A stretch of DNA of 64,000 nt from positions 434,001-498,000 of the forward strand of contig NZ_CP081958.1 in NCBI RefSeq assembly GCF_019823105.1, written 5' to 3'. A program made the position numbers and the translations under genes. Shown here piece after piece: positions 7,265 through 15,224 of this stretch. The notes under the pieces are model-generated. The model ran no database searches and was not told where the DNA came from. It saw only the letters and a program-made list of their open reading frames with translations. The stretch's first letter is position 1, and each line of letters starts with the position of its first letter. Source of the stretch: Halobaculum magnesiiphilum. Lineage in GTDB: Archaea > Halobacteriota > Halobacteria > Halobacteriales > Haloferacaceae.

Positions 7265-8032
7265 ATGTCCCTCCGAGCGAGCGTCGGCGTCGGACGGGGA
7301 GTCGCCGCGTTCCTCCTGTCGCCGTTCCGCCGCCAGACGTATCGCAACCTGGCGTACCTCGCGTTGGCGGTCCCGCTCGGGTTCGCCTACTTTCTCCTCG
7401 TCGCGGTCGGCGTCCCGCTGGGGATCGGGCTGGCGTTCGTGGTCGTCGGGATCCCGCTGCTCGCGCTCCTCGTCGCGTTCGCCCTCGGGCTGGCGGGGGT
7501 CGAGCGGTGGCTCGCGACGGCGCTCCTGGACGTGGAGATAGACCGCTCCGGCCCCGAACTCCCCGGGGACTCCCGTCGCGAGCGCCTCGTCTCGCTCGCG
7601 ACCGACCGCTCCACGTGGACGGCGCTCGTGTACCTCCCGACCAAACTAGTCCTCGGGACGGCGTCGTTCACCCTGATCACGAGCACACTGACGACCGGCG
7701 TCAGCCTCCTGCTCGTGCCCCTGTACTACGACCAGCCGGGCCTGTACGTCGGCGTGGTCACCGATCGACCGGTGGAGTTCCACCCCGCGCTGTACGTCGG
7801 CTGGAACCGCCTGCTCGTCGGCTACGAGACGGTGTTTCGTCTCGACGCCTGGCGCGTCACGACCCTCGCGGAGGCGGTGGCCGTCGCGCTCGTCGGCGCG
7901 TTCGTCCTGCTGGTCGGGCTGCAACTGCTGAACTGGCTCGCGCGCCTCTCGGGGTGGTACACGCGGCTGATGCTCGATGGGACGTACGACATCGCGGGCG
8001 CGGTTCGACGGGCGGTCGGCGGTCGCGCGTGA
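7265..8032 (+). CDS. Membrane protein, putative-sensor (PF13796-like) domain
   Basis: A 255-residue membrane protein, paralogue of the one at 5315-6040: the shared opening is RRQTYRNLAYLALAVPLGFAY, followed by paired membrane segments, a soluble part around residues 90-130 (LLDVEIDRSGPELPGDSRRE), further paired segments and a C-terminal amphipathic end. A T-rich box (GTTTATG) about 30 bases upstream of the ATG supports a leaderless start at 7265. It lies divergently from the winged-helix regulator. A sensory role is inferred from the family name only; no kinase is fused or adjacent. Confidence 0.7.
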   Translation: MSLRASVGVGRGVAAFLLSPFRRQTYRNLAYLALAVPLGFAYFLLVAVGVPLGIGLAFVVVGIPLLALLVAFALGLAGVERWLATALLDVEIDRSGPELPGDSRRERLVSLATDRSTWTALVYLPTKLVLGTASFTLITSTLTTGVSLLLVPLYYDQPGLYVGVVTDRPVEFHPALYVGWNRLLVGYETVFRLDAWRVTTLAEAVAVALVGAFVLLVGLQLLNWLARLSGWYTRLMLDGTYDIAGAVRRAVGGRA

Positions 8033-8044
8033 CCGGACGGCCGG

Positions 8045-8245
8045 CTACTCGCGCCCACCCCACACCCGTTTATCGGTGACCAGCTCGACCGTCATCGCCT
8101 CCCGGACGACGACCTGACACGACAGCCGCGGATAGCCGAACCGCTCGGCGGGTCGGTCGTGCCGTGGGACGGCGCCGGTCGACAGTCCTCGGACGCCGCA
8201 GGTGGCACAGAGACCCCGCCCGCCGTCGGCGACTCCCTCCCTCAT
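8045..8245 (-). CDS. Small [2Fe-2S] ferredoxin-like protein lacking the first cysteine
   Basis: A 66-residue protein matching the C-terminal half of plant-type ferredoxins: GRGLCATCGVRGLSTG resembles the CxxC cluster loop and YPRLSCQVVV resembles the final cysteine segment. Three of the four usual ligands are visible; the first cysteine of the Cx4CxxC loop is replaced by Gly. The ~40 N-terminal residues of a normal ferredoxin are missing. A TATA-like TTTAC box 27 bases upstream of ATG 8245 suggests the short form is the real start, not a fragment. It may bind a cluster with another ligand, or may have lost it. Confidence 0.6.
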   Translation of the reverse strand: MREGVADGGRGLCATCGVRGLSTGAVPRHDRPAERFGYPRLSCQVVVREAMTVELVTDKRVWGGRE

Positions 8246-8323
8246 GTCGAGAGGCTCGGCGCCGAACCGTAAAGGCCCCCCCGCGGACGCGACCGGCCCG
8301 GTCGACCCTCACAGAGTGAACAG

Positions 8324-8333
8324 GGATTTATAC
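8324..8333 (+). promoter_or_regulatory. Promoter of the queDEC operon
   Basis: GGATTTATAC holds a TATA box (TTTATA at 8327-8332) 23-28 bases before ATG 8355. The 60 bases around it are much more AT-rich than their surroundings. The position implies a leaderless transcript. Confidence 0.7.
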
Positions 8334-8354
8334 TGTGCTGGATATTCCACAGAT

Positions 8355-8843
8355 ATGACTAAGAGAGTATCTAAGGAACATGGGAACCGGACCGCCCCCG
8401 ACGACGCGGTCGCCGAGCGGCTGGCCGACGCCGGCGAGCGAGAGTTGGTCGTCGGCGGGGACCGGCCGATCCGGATCTCCGCGGGCCATCGGCTCCTGCG
8501 ACACGACGGGAAGTGCAGCCGGCCGCACGGCCACAACTACGAGGTGACCGTCCGGGTGACGGGCAAGCTCAGCGCCGAGGGATGGGTCGTCGACAAGGGC
8601 GAGGTGACCGCCGTCATCGACGAGTGGGACCACCGGTTCCTCGTCGAGTCGGGCGACCCGCTCGTCGATGGGTTCGAGGCGTCCGGCGACGACGACGCGC
8701 TCGTCGTCCTCGACGCGCCGCCGACAGCGGAGGTGATGAGCGTCGCACTGGAGGAGAAGCTCACCGAGCGCCTCCCGGACAGCGTCTCCGAGGTCGCCGT
8801 CGAGGTGTCGGAGACGAGCGAGCTGTGCGCGGGCGGGATCTGA
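8355..8843 (+). CDS. queD: 6-carboxytetrahydropterin synthase (QueD)
   Basis: It converts dihydroneopterin triphosphate to 6-carboxy-5,6,7,8-tetrahydropterin, the second step towards preQ0 for archaeosine in tRNA. The 162-residue protein shows the 6-pyruvoyl-tetrahydropterin synthase fold signatures: zinc-binding histidines (SAGHRL and PHGHNYEV), the catalytic cysteine just before (GKCSRPHGH), DKGEVTAVIDEWDHRFL, and the late PTAEVMSVAL and ETSELCAGG motifs. It is first gene of an operon with queE (two bases later) and queC (five bases after queE). The extra ~30 N-terminal residues are hydrophilic. Confidence 0.92.
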   Translation: MTKRVSKEHGNRTAPDDAVAERLADAGERELVVGGDRPIRISAGHRLLRHDGKCSRPHGHNYEVTVRVTGKLSAEGWVVDKGEVTAVIDEWDHRFLVESGDPLVDGFEASGDDDALVVLDAPPTAEVMSVALEEKLTERLPDSVSEVAVEVSETSELCAGGI

Positions 8844-8845
8844 CG

Positions 8846-9676
8846 ATGCCCGTCAGCGACGAGGTCGACGCCTCGACGACTGCCCCCGAGGGGCCGGCGC
8901 TCCCGATCAACGAGCTGTTCGCCTCCCTCCAAGGCGAGGGGAAGCTGGCAGGCGTCCCGAGCACGTTCGTCCGCACGAGCGGCTGCAACCTCCGGTGTTG
9001 GTTCTGCGACTCGTATCACACCTCGTGGGAGCCGACGCACGCGTGGATGGGCGTCGAGGATGTCGTCGCGGCCGTGGACGAGCGCGACCCCGACCACGTC
9101 GTCCTCACCGGCGGCGAGCCCACGATCCACGAGGAGAGCTTCGAACTGCTCCGACGCCTCGGGGACGACTACCACCTGACCGTCGAGACGAACGGAACCG
9201 TCGTTCCGCCCGAGGACACTCCGATCGACCTCGCGAGCATCAGCCCGAAACTGGCCACCTCGACGCCGACGCCGGACCGACCTCCCGCGGGGGCCGGTGG
9301 CGACGGCGTCGCCGACGCTGCCGACGCCGAAGCTGCCGACGCCGACCCGAAAGCGACCGACTGGACCGAGCGCCACGAGGCGAACCGGATCGACGTCGAC
9401 GCGCTCGTGACGCTCGTCGAGCGCTACGAGAGCCAGCTGAAGTTCGTCGTCACCGGGCCGGAGGACATGTCGGAGATCACCGACCTCGTCGAGCACGTTC
9501 GCGACGCCGCGAGCGTCCAGATACCCGACCACGAGGTGCTCCTCATGCCCGAGGGACAGACCCGCGAGCAGTTGGCCGAAACCCGGACGACGGTCGCGGA
9601 GTTGGCCGCCGAGTACGGCTTCCGGTACACGCCGCGCATTCACGTCGACCTCTGGAACGACGCCCCCGAAACCTGA
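8846..9676 (+). CDS. queE: 7-carboxy-7-deazaguanine synthase (QueE), radical SAM
   Basis: It forms 7-carboxy-7-deazaguanine from 6-carboxytetrahydropterin using a [4Fe-4S] cluster and S-adenosylmethionine. The 276-residue protein begins with the conserved INELFASLQGEGKLAG and has the cluster motif CNLRCWFC. It then shows LTGGEPTIH (SAM contact), VETNGT and SISPKLATS, all typical of QueE. An Ala/Asp-rich insert of ~30 residues around residue 155 is a common haloarchaeal expansion. It lies between queD and queC in one operon. Confidence 0.93.
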   Translation: MPVSDEVDASTTAPEGPALPINELFASLQGEGKLAGVPSTFVRTSGCNLRCWFCDSYHTSWEPTHAWMGVEDVVAAVDERDPDHVVLTGGEPTIHEESFELLRRLGDDYHLTVETNGTVVPPEDTPIDLASISPKLATSTPTPDRPPAGAGGDGVADAADAEAADADPKATDWTERHEANRIDVDALVTLVERYESQLKFVVTGPEDMSEITDLVEHVRDAASVQIPDHEVLLMPEGQTREQLAETRTTVAELAAEYGFRYTPRIHVDLWNDAPET

Positions 9677-9681
9677 TCGCT

Positions 9682-10494
9682 ATGACCGACACGGAACCCA
9701 CCGATACCACCGATTCAGTCGATCGAACCGACACGGAAGCATCGACCGCCGACCGCTCCGACCGGTCCGACCGCCCCGGAGCGGTCGTCCTCGTCTCCGG
9801 GGGGATGGACTCCGCGACGACGGCCTACGAGGCCCGCGAGCGCGGCTACGACCTCCACTTCCTGCACACCTCCTACGGGCAGAACACCGAGACGAAGGAG
9901 CGCGAGTGTGCCGAGGCGCTTCGCGACGAACTCGGGGTCCCGACCGATCGGTTCCTCCACATCGAGACGGACCACCTCGCACGCATCGGCGCCTCGTCGC
10001 TCACCGACGCCTCGATGGCCGTCGAGGACGCCGACATGGACGGCGAGGGCGACGAGATCCCCTCCTCGTACGTCCCCTTCCGCAACGCGAACCTCCTCTC
10101 GATGGCGGTCTCCTACGCCGAGGCGAACGACTGCGAGGCGGTGTTCGTGGGCGCCCACTCGGAGGACTACTCCGGCTACCCCGACTGCCGCCCCGAGTTC
10201 TTCGAGGCGTTCGAGCGCATGGTCGACGTCGGGACGAAGCCCGAGACGACCATCGACATCGTCGTGCCGTTCGTGGAGGACTCCAAGACCGACATCGCCG
10301 AGCGCGGGACCGAACTGGGCGTTCCGTACGACCTGACCTGGAGCTGCTACCGAGAGGAGGCGCCCGCGTGTGGCACCTGCGACGCCTGCGCGTTCCGGCT
10401 GCAGGCGTTCCAGCGGCTCGGGATCGAGGACCCGATCGAGTACGAGGAACGCCCGGACTACACCGGCGACGAGGACCCGACCGCCGGGGTGTAG
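9682..10494 (+). CDS. queC: 7-cyano-7-deazaguanine synthase (QueC)
   Basis: ATP-dependent conversion of 7-carboxy-7-deazaguanine to preQ0, which an archaeal tRNA-guanine transglycosylase inserts at position 15 of tRNA before conversion to archaeosine. The 270-residue protein has the PP-loop SGGMDSATT near residue 40, the FRNANLLSMA and GAHSEDYSGYPDCRPEF motifs, and the C-terminal zinc site CYREEAPACGTCDAC. The first ~30 residues are a Thr/Asp-rich acidic tail. It closes the queD-queE-queC operon; the transglycosylase and the amidating enzyme are not in this window. Confidence 0.93.
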   Translation: MTDTEPTDTTDSVDRTDTEASTADRSDRSDRPGAVVLVSGGMDSATTAYEARERGYDLHFLHTSYGQNTETKERECAEALRDELGVPTDRFLHIETDHLARIGASSLTDASMAVEDADMDGEGDEIPSSYVPFRNANLLSMAVSYAEANDCEAVFVGAHSEDYSGYPDCRPEFFEAFERMVDVGTKPETTIDIVVPFVEDSKTDIAERGTELGVPYDLTWSCYREEAPACGTCDACAFRLQAFQRLGIEDPIEYEERPDYTGDEDPTAGV

Positions 10495-10748
10495 CGTCGC
10501 CCCGTCCCGAAGAGAGCGACGCCGCCCCCGGCGGGCTCGCGAACCTTCTTCAGCGATCACGGATCCAGACGCACCGTGACACCGTGACCTGACCCTGACC
10601 CGCGGGCGTGAAGCGGTCGCGCGACGCACCGCCCGCGGTTCCGCCGGCTCGCGCCGCAGCGCCGCGGCCGGCGTTCGCGTCGCCAGTTCGCATCTCCCTG
10701 ACAGACCGGAACCGCAAGGGATTCCCGCACACTCGCGTAGCCTCGGGT

Positions 10749-11672
10749 GTGCCGACCGTCGCCGCCATCGACGCGCTCGAGGATCGGGTGCCGCCGCTGG
10801 TCGGGCTCGCAGTCGCTGTCGTGGCGATCTCGACGAGCGCCATCCTCGTCGAGTTGAGCGGCGCCCCGAGCCTCGTGAAGGCGCTGTACCGCGTCGTGTT
10901 CACCACCGCGCTGCTGCTCCCGATCGCGGTGTCCCGACCGAGCGACCGCGCCGCCTTCGGCGACCTCGGCCGTCGAGATCTCCTGCTCGCGGGGGTTTCG
11001 GGCGTCGCGCTCGCGGTCCACTTCGCGTCGTGGTTCGAGAGCCTGCGCTGGACGAGCGTCGCCGCCAGCGTGACGCTCGTCCAGGCGCAACCGCTGTTCG
11101 TCGTCGCCGGGGCGTGGGCGGTGCTCGACGAGCGTATCGGCCGGACGACGGTCGTCGGCGTCGGCGTCGCGCTCGTCGGCATGGCTGCCATGAGCGTCGG
11201 CGACACGCTGCTGGGCGCCGCGCCCGCCATCACCGGGCCGGACCCGCTGCTCGGGAACGCGCTCGCGGTGCTCGGCGCCGCGGCCGCCGGCGCGTACGTG
11301 CTTCTGGGTCGGTCGCTCCGCCAGCGATTGCCGTTGCTCCCGTACGTGATCGTCGTCTACGGGACGTGTGCGCTCGCACTGCTCGCGGCGACGATCGCCC
11401 GCGGGCACCCGCTCGTGGGGTACGGGACCGACGAGTGGCTACTCTTCCTCGCGATGGCCGCGGGGCCGGGCGTGTTCGGCCACACGGTGATCAACTGGGC
11501 GCTCGCGCACGTGGAGTCCAGCGTCGTCTCGGTCTCGCTGCTGGGAGAGCCAGTCGGCAGCACGATCCTCGCGATGGTGCTGCTCGCGGAGTACCCGTCG
11601 CTGGTGACGCTGGTCGGCGGCGCCGTGGTGCTCGCGGGCGTCGTCACGACGACGCGGGCCCGCGAGACGTAA
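10749..11672 (+). CDS. EamA/DMT-family transporter
   Basis: A 307-residue integral membrane protein with about ten membrane segments in two EamA repeats. The first repeat ends near AGAWAVLDERIGRTTVVGVGVAL and the second has the matching VSVSLLGEPVGSTILAMVL and VVLAGVV end. DMT proteins export or import small metabolites; the substrate cannot be read from the sequence. GTG 10749 was chosen because the residues upstream are Pro/Ala/Arg-rich and unlike a membrane protein. The 250 bases before it hold no gene. Confidence 0.8.
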   Translation: MPTVAAIDALEDRVPPLVGLAVAVVAISTSAILVELSGAPSLVKALYRVVFTTALLLPIAVSRPSDRAAFGDLGRRDLLLAGVSGVALAVHFASWFESLRWTSVAASVTLVQAQPLFVVAGAWAVLDERIGRTTVVGVGVALVGMAAMSVGDTLLGAAPAITGPDPLLGNALAVLGAAAAGAYVLLGRSLRQRLPLLPYVIVVYGTCALALLAATIARGHPLVGYGTDEWLLFLAMAAGPGVFGHTVINWALAHVESSVVSVSLLGEPVGSTILAMVLLAEYPSLVTLVGGAVVLAGVVTTTRARET

Positions 11673-11716
11673 CCAAGGGTCGCGGTCGGATCTCGTCGAC
11701 AGTGTCGCGGGCGACC

Positions 11717-12202
11717 TCACTCCAGCAGTTCGCGCGTCTTCCGGTGACGATACCGGAACATCGCCTCGAACCCCGGCCAGCCGAGCGGCGACGCCGTCCG
11801 GCCGAGCGAACCGCCGGGGAGTTCGTACCGGACCTCGTCGTCGACGACGGCCTCCTCGCCGCTCTCGTAGAAGCGGTGGGTGTGGCGCCACGTCGGGAAC
11901 GGGCCCCCGTCCATGGTGTCGACGAACCGCGCGCGTCCGGCCTCCGGGTCGACCTCGCGTTCCTCGATGTGCGAGGTCCACGACTGGCGCGGGCCGACGC
12001 CGAACGGTCGGGCGCTCATCTCGATAGCCGTGCCGGCGGTCAGCACTTCCGGGCTCTCCTCGCCGTCAGGTCCGACGACGCGCTCGACACGGAGATTCAT
12101 AAATCCGGGCGTCAGCGCTTCGAGCCCGCCGATGCCGGAGTGGAACTCCCACACCTCGTCGAACGGCGCCGCGACTCGCACGCGTCGTCGGTACGTCGCC
12201 AT
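11717..12202 (-). CDS. SRPBCC-fold protein
   Basis: A 161-residue protein of the START/SRPBCC (polyketide cyclase-like) superfamily. It opens with VRVAAPFDEVWEFHSGIGGLE, the usual first strand and helix, and continues with strand pairs such as SWTSHIEEREVDPE and a closing helix (FRYRHRKTRELLE). Such proteins bind hydrophobic ligands or serve as dehydratases; no specific role is evident. ATG 12202 (MATYRRR) was preferred over a start 30 bases upstream because a T-rich box lies ~26 bases before it. Confidence 0.75.
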   Translation of the reverse strand: MATYRRRVRVAAPFDEVWEFHSGIGGLEALTPGFMNLRVERVVGPDGEESPEVLTAGTAIEMSARPFGVGPRQSWTSHIEEREVDPEAGRARFVDTMDGGPFPTWRHTHRFYESGEEAVVDDEVRYELPGGSLGRTASPLGWPGFEAMFRYRHRKTRELLE

Positions 12203-12341
12203 GGTCGATACAAGGGTCGCAGGGTGAAACACGCATCGGCGGCGGCGATCGCTCGGTCTTTCACGAAGCCGTCGGGCACCTGATTGCGACAGGAGCGACG
12301 AAGGGGAGGTGGGGAAAGGGTCGGAGGAACGCGATCGGGCG

Positions 12342-12518
12342 TCACCGCGTAGCGGCGACGCCGACGGCGCCGACGAGCGCGCCGACGAGGAAGGCGGGTT
12401 CGGCCAGCGCGAACAGCGTCAGCGGGAACGCGGCGGCGACGGCGAACGCCGTCGCGAGGTCCGTCGGAGGGCGGTACGTGTCGTCGTGCCGGCCGTGGGC
12501 CGACTGTCGGGGATACAT
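12342..12518 (-). CDS. Small membrane protein (58 residues)
   Basis: A short gene: MYPRQSAHGRHDDTYRPPT is followed by two hydrophobic stretches (LATAFAVAAAFPLTLFALA and FLVGALVGAVGVAA) and a stop. Basic/polar N-terminus, two possible membrane segments. GCTAACC about 24 bases upstream may be its promoter. The third codon position is strongly GC-biased, as in genuine genes here. The function is unknown. Confidence 0.6.
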   Translation of the reverse strand: MYPRQSAHGRHDDTYRPPTDLATAFAVAAAFPLTLFALAEPAFLVGALVGAVGVAATR

Positions 12519-12691
12519 CGTCCTGGATGTGGTGTCGGTTAGCTGTCGATCCGGGGCCCGTCGCCCCTCGTGACACCCATTAGCTGAGTCACACTTGAAC
12601 GTGAGCCAGCCGTGTCAACACACCCCGCGCCTTCCGGCGACACACGGCCGTATCGGTGGCTTTTACGACCGCTCCCCCCGAGGCGTCGCGT

Positions 12692-14116
12692 ATGAGCGAG
12701 GACACCGACGAGAGCCAGGAGTTCCGCACCGAGTCCGACAGCCTCGGCGAGATGCAGGTTCCGGCGGACGCCTACTGGGGCGCCCAGACCCAGCGCGCCG
12801 TCGAGAACTTCCCCATCAGTGGCGTCACGTTCGGGCGACGCTTCGTCCGCGCGCTCGGTGTCGTGAAGAAGGCCGCCGCGCAGGCCAACCGCGACCTGGG
12901 GCACCTGGATGAAGACACGGCTGCGGCGATCGTCGAGGCAGCGGACGAGGTCATCGCCGGCGAGCACGACGACCAGTTCCCGGTCGACGTGTTCCAGACC
13001 GGCTCGGGCACCTCCTCGAACATGAACGCCAACGAGGTCATCGCCAACCGCGCCGCCGAGATCTCCGGGGCGGAGATCGGCGACCGCGTCATCCACCCGA
13101 ACGACCACGTCAACTTCGGGCAGTCGAGCAACGACGTGATCCCGACGGCGATGCACGTCGCCGCGCTGGAAGCGGTCGAGAAGGACCTCATGCCCGCGCT
13201 GGAGGAGCTCCACGCCGCCCTCGAGGAGAAGGAGGCTGAGTTCGACGGCGTCGTCAAGACCGGCCGCACGCACCTGCAGGACGCGACGCCCGTCCGCCTC
13301 GGCCAGGAGTTCGGCGGCTACCGCGCGCAGATCCAGAAGGGGATCAAGCGCGTCGGCGACACGCGGTACCACCTCCGCGAGCTCGCGCTCGGCGGGACGG
13401 CCGTCGGCACCGGCCTCAACACGGACCCGGAGTTCCCCGAACTCGCCGCGGAGTACATCTCCGAGGAGACGAACACGCAGTTCCGCGAGGCCGACAACCA
13501 CTTCGAGGCGCAGGCGGCCCACGACGCGATGTCGGAGGCACACGGCGCGCTCCGCACCGTCGCCGGGAGCCTCAACAAGATCGCCAACGACCTGCGGCTG
13601 CTCGCCTCCGGTCCCCGGAACGGCCTCGGCGAGATCGAACAGCCGGAGAACCAGCCGGGCTCGTCGATCATGCCCGGGAAGATCAACCCCGTCGTCGCCG
13701 AGGCGGTGAACCAGGTCCACAAGCAGGTCGTCGGCAACGACGCCGCGGTCTCGGCGGGCGCCGCCGAGGGGCAGATCGACCTCAACCTCTACAAGCCGGT
13801 GCTGGCGCACAACTTCCTCCAGTCGACGGCGATGCTCGCGAACGCGAGCTCGGTGTTCGGCGAGCGCTTCGTCGCCAAGCTCGAGGCCAACGAGGAGTAC
13901 GCCGCCGAGCGCGTCGAGCAGTCGATGGCGCTGGCGACGGCACTCAACCCCGCGATCGGCTACGACAAGGCCAGCGAGGTCGCCAAGACCGCGCTGAAGG
14001 AGGACAAGACGGTCCGAGAGGTCGTGCTGGAGAAGGGGTACCTCACCGAGGAGGAGGCCGACGAGGTGCTCGACCCCGAGGCGATGACCCACCGCGGGAT
14101 CCTCGGCGAGGAGTAA
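12692..14116 (+). CDS. fumC: Class II fumarate hydratase
   Basis: It catalyses reversible hydration of fumarate to malate in the citric acid cycle. The 474-residue length is normal for class II fumarases. Visible signatures are the N-terminal VPADAYWGAQTQRAVENFPISG, the GSGTSSNMNANEV loop, the HPNDHVNFGQSSNDVIPTA region with the B-site, the KTGRTHLQDATP strand, and the superfamily signature GSSIMPGKINPV. ATG 12692 is preferred because a TTTTA box lies ~30 bases upstream; an in-frame ATG 36 bases earlier would sit on that box. Confidence 0.95.
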   Translation: MSEDTDESQEFRTESDSLGEMQVPADAYWGAQTQRAVENFPISGVTFGRRFVRALGVVKKAAAQANRDLGHLDEDTAAAIVEAADEVIAGEHDDQFPVDVFQTGSGTSSNMNANEVIANRAAEISGAEIGDRVIHPNDHVNFGQSSNDVIPTAMHVAALEAVEKDLMPALEELHAALEEKEAEFDGVVKTGRTHLQDATPVRLGQEFGGYRAQIQKGIKRVGDTRYHLRELALGGTAVGTGLNTDPEFPELAAEYISEETNTQFREADNHFEAQAAHDAMSEAHGALRTVAGSLNKIANDLRLLASGPRNGLGEIEQPENQPGSSIMPGKINPVVAEAVNQVHKQVVGNDAAVSAGAAEGQIDLNLYKPVLAHNFLQSTAMLANASSVFGERFVAKLEANEEYAAERVEQSMALATALNPAIGYDKASEVAKTALKEDKTVREVVLEKGYLTEEEADEVLDPEAMTHRGILGEE

Positions 14117-14138
14117 CTGAAACGGAGCTGACCGCGGC

Positions 14139-14741
14139 TCAGTCGGATTCGGCCGCGCCCTCCTCCATCCGTTCGTAGCGCTCTCGGAACGTCGACTCGC
14201 AGGTGGGACAACAGAAGTGATACAGCGTCCCGCCCACCCGGCTCGCCACGCCCTCGCTGGTGACGCTGTTGCCGCACTCGGCACACTCCAGGGCGAACTC
14301 GGTCGCCGTTACGCTCGGGCTCCAGTCGACATCGGAGACGAGCTCGACCGTGTAGTCGTCGATCGCGTCGGCGCCGACGACCTCGGCGACCCACTCGTCG
14401 ACCGCGTCGTCGGCGACCCGAGCGAACGCCAGCACGTCGCTCCCGGCGGTCGTGAACACGTGTTCGACCGCCTCGCTCGTCCGAAGCGACTCGCGGAGGG
14501 TGCCGGCGTCGCCCGGCGGGAGTTCGAACCTGAGCAACACCGGGGTGCCGGCCCGCAGCAGCGACCGGTCCACGTCGATCGTGAACCGCCTGATGACACC
14601 CGACTCCCGGAGCCGCGAGACGCGGTCCGACACCGCGGGCGCCGAGAGGTCGACCGCGTCACCGATCTCGCTGTAGGAGCGCCGGCCGTCGGCCGCGAGC
14701 ATCCGGAGGATCTCCATGTCGGTCTCGTCGAGGTCGCGCAT
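14139..14741 (-). CDS. Lrp/AsnC-type regulator with C-terminal TRASH metal-binding domain
   Basis: A 200-residue regulator. Residues 1-60 are an AsnC-type helix-turn-helix (DLDETDMEILRMLAADGRRS, then EIGDAVDLSAPAVSDRVSRL). The middle is a RAM-like effector fold. Residues ~155-195 carry four cysteines (CAECGNSV, then FCCPTCESTF) in the arrangement of the TRASH domain, which is thought to sense heavy metals such as copper. Related proteins control copper ATPases in archaea, but no metal transporter is adjacent here. A T-rich box 29 bases upstream of ATG 14741 supports the start. It converges on fumC. Confidence 0.82.
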   Translation of the reverse strand: MRDLDETDMEILRMLAADGRRSYSEIGDAVDLSAPAVSDRVSRLRESGVIRRFTIDVDRSLLRAGTPVLLRFELPPGDAGTLRESLRTSEAVEHVFTTAGSDVLAFARVADDAVDEWVAEVVGADAIDDYTVELVSDVDWSPSVTATEFALECAECGNSVTSEGVASRVGGTLYHFCCPTCESTFRERYERMEEGAAESD

Positions 14742-14955
14742 CGATCGGGGCGACGCGCGGGGCGGTGAAAAACGACTCCCCCGCCCGGTCCCGGCGACGC
14801 GGCGTCGGTCGGCCGCGGCGGGTGGCCTCCGATCATGACGACTGAAGGCCCCCGATCGCCGCGCCGGCTGTCGATCCGTCAAACATCCGATCCCGACAGT
14901 CTACGGGCCGGAACAGACCGGTACGTTCAATTCCTCCCGCTCGAAGGTATCAGGT

Positions 14956-15123
14956 ATGCCTCAGCTCACAGCGAGAGCCACCGGTCGGGATCTCCTGCGA
15001 TGTCGACGATGCGGGACGGAGTTCCCCGAGGGACGTGCGACCGAGGACGGCTGGCACTACGCGTGTCCCGAGGACGGCTGTGACGCGAAGGGGCTCGGGA
15101 AGGGCCTCAAGCGCGTCGAGTGA
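14956..15123 (+). CDS. Zinc-ribbon microprotein (55 residues)
   Basis: A very short gene with its own promoter-like box (GTTCAATTCC, ~28 bases upstream). The sequence starts MPQLTARATGRDLL and has CRRC and CPEDGC pairs about 18 residues apart, enough for one zinc site, then a Lys/Gly-rich end. Haloarchaea carry many such two-CxxC microproteins; a function cannot be assigned. It precedes gatE by 101 bases but the TTTTT box between them suggests separate transcription. Confidence 0.7.
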   Translation: MPQLTARATGRDLLRCRRCGTEFPEGRATEDGWHYACPEDGCDAKGLGKGLKRVE

Positions 15124-15224
15124 CGGGAGCGGCGCGGCGACGCCGCGGCCGACGGGTGTGGTGACGATCGGGTTCCCGCACGGACTCACACCCTTTTTCT
15201 CCCCGGCCGCCGCAGGTTCGCGCA

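Noticed and set aside
6315-7541. A 408-codon plus-strand frame across the sensor island
   Set aside because: It is the shadow of the minus-strand membrane genes and regulator; its translation is Arg/Ser/Gly-rich with no recognisable domain.
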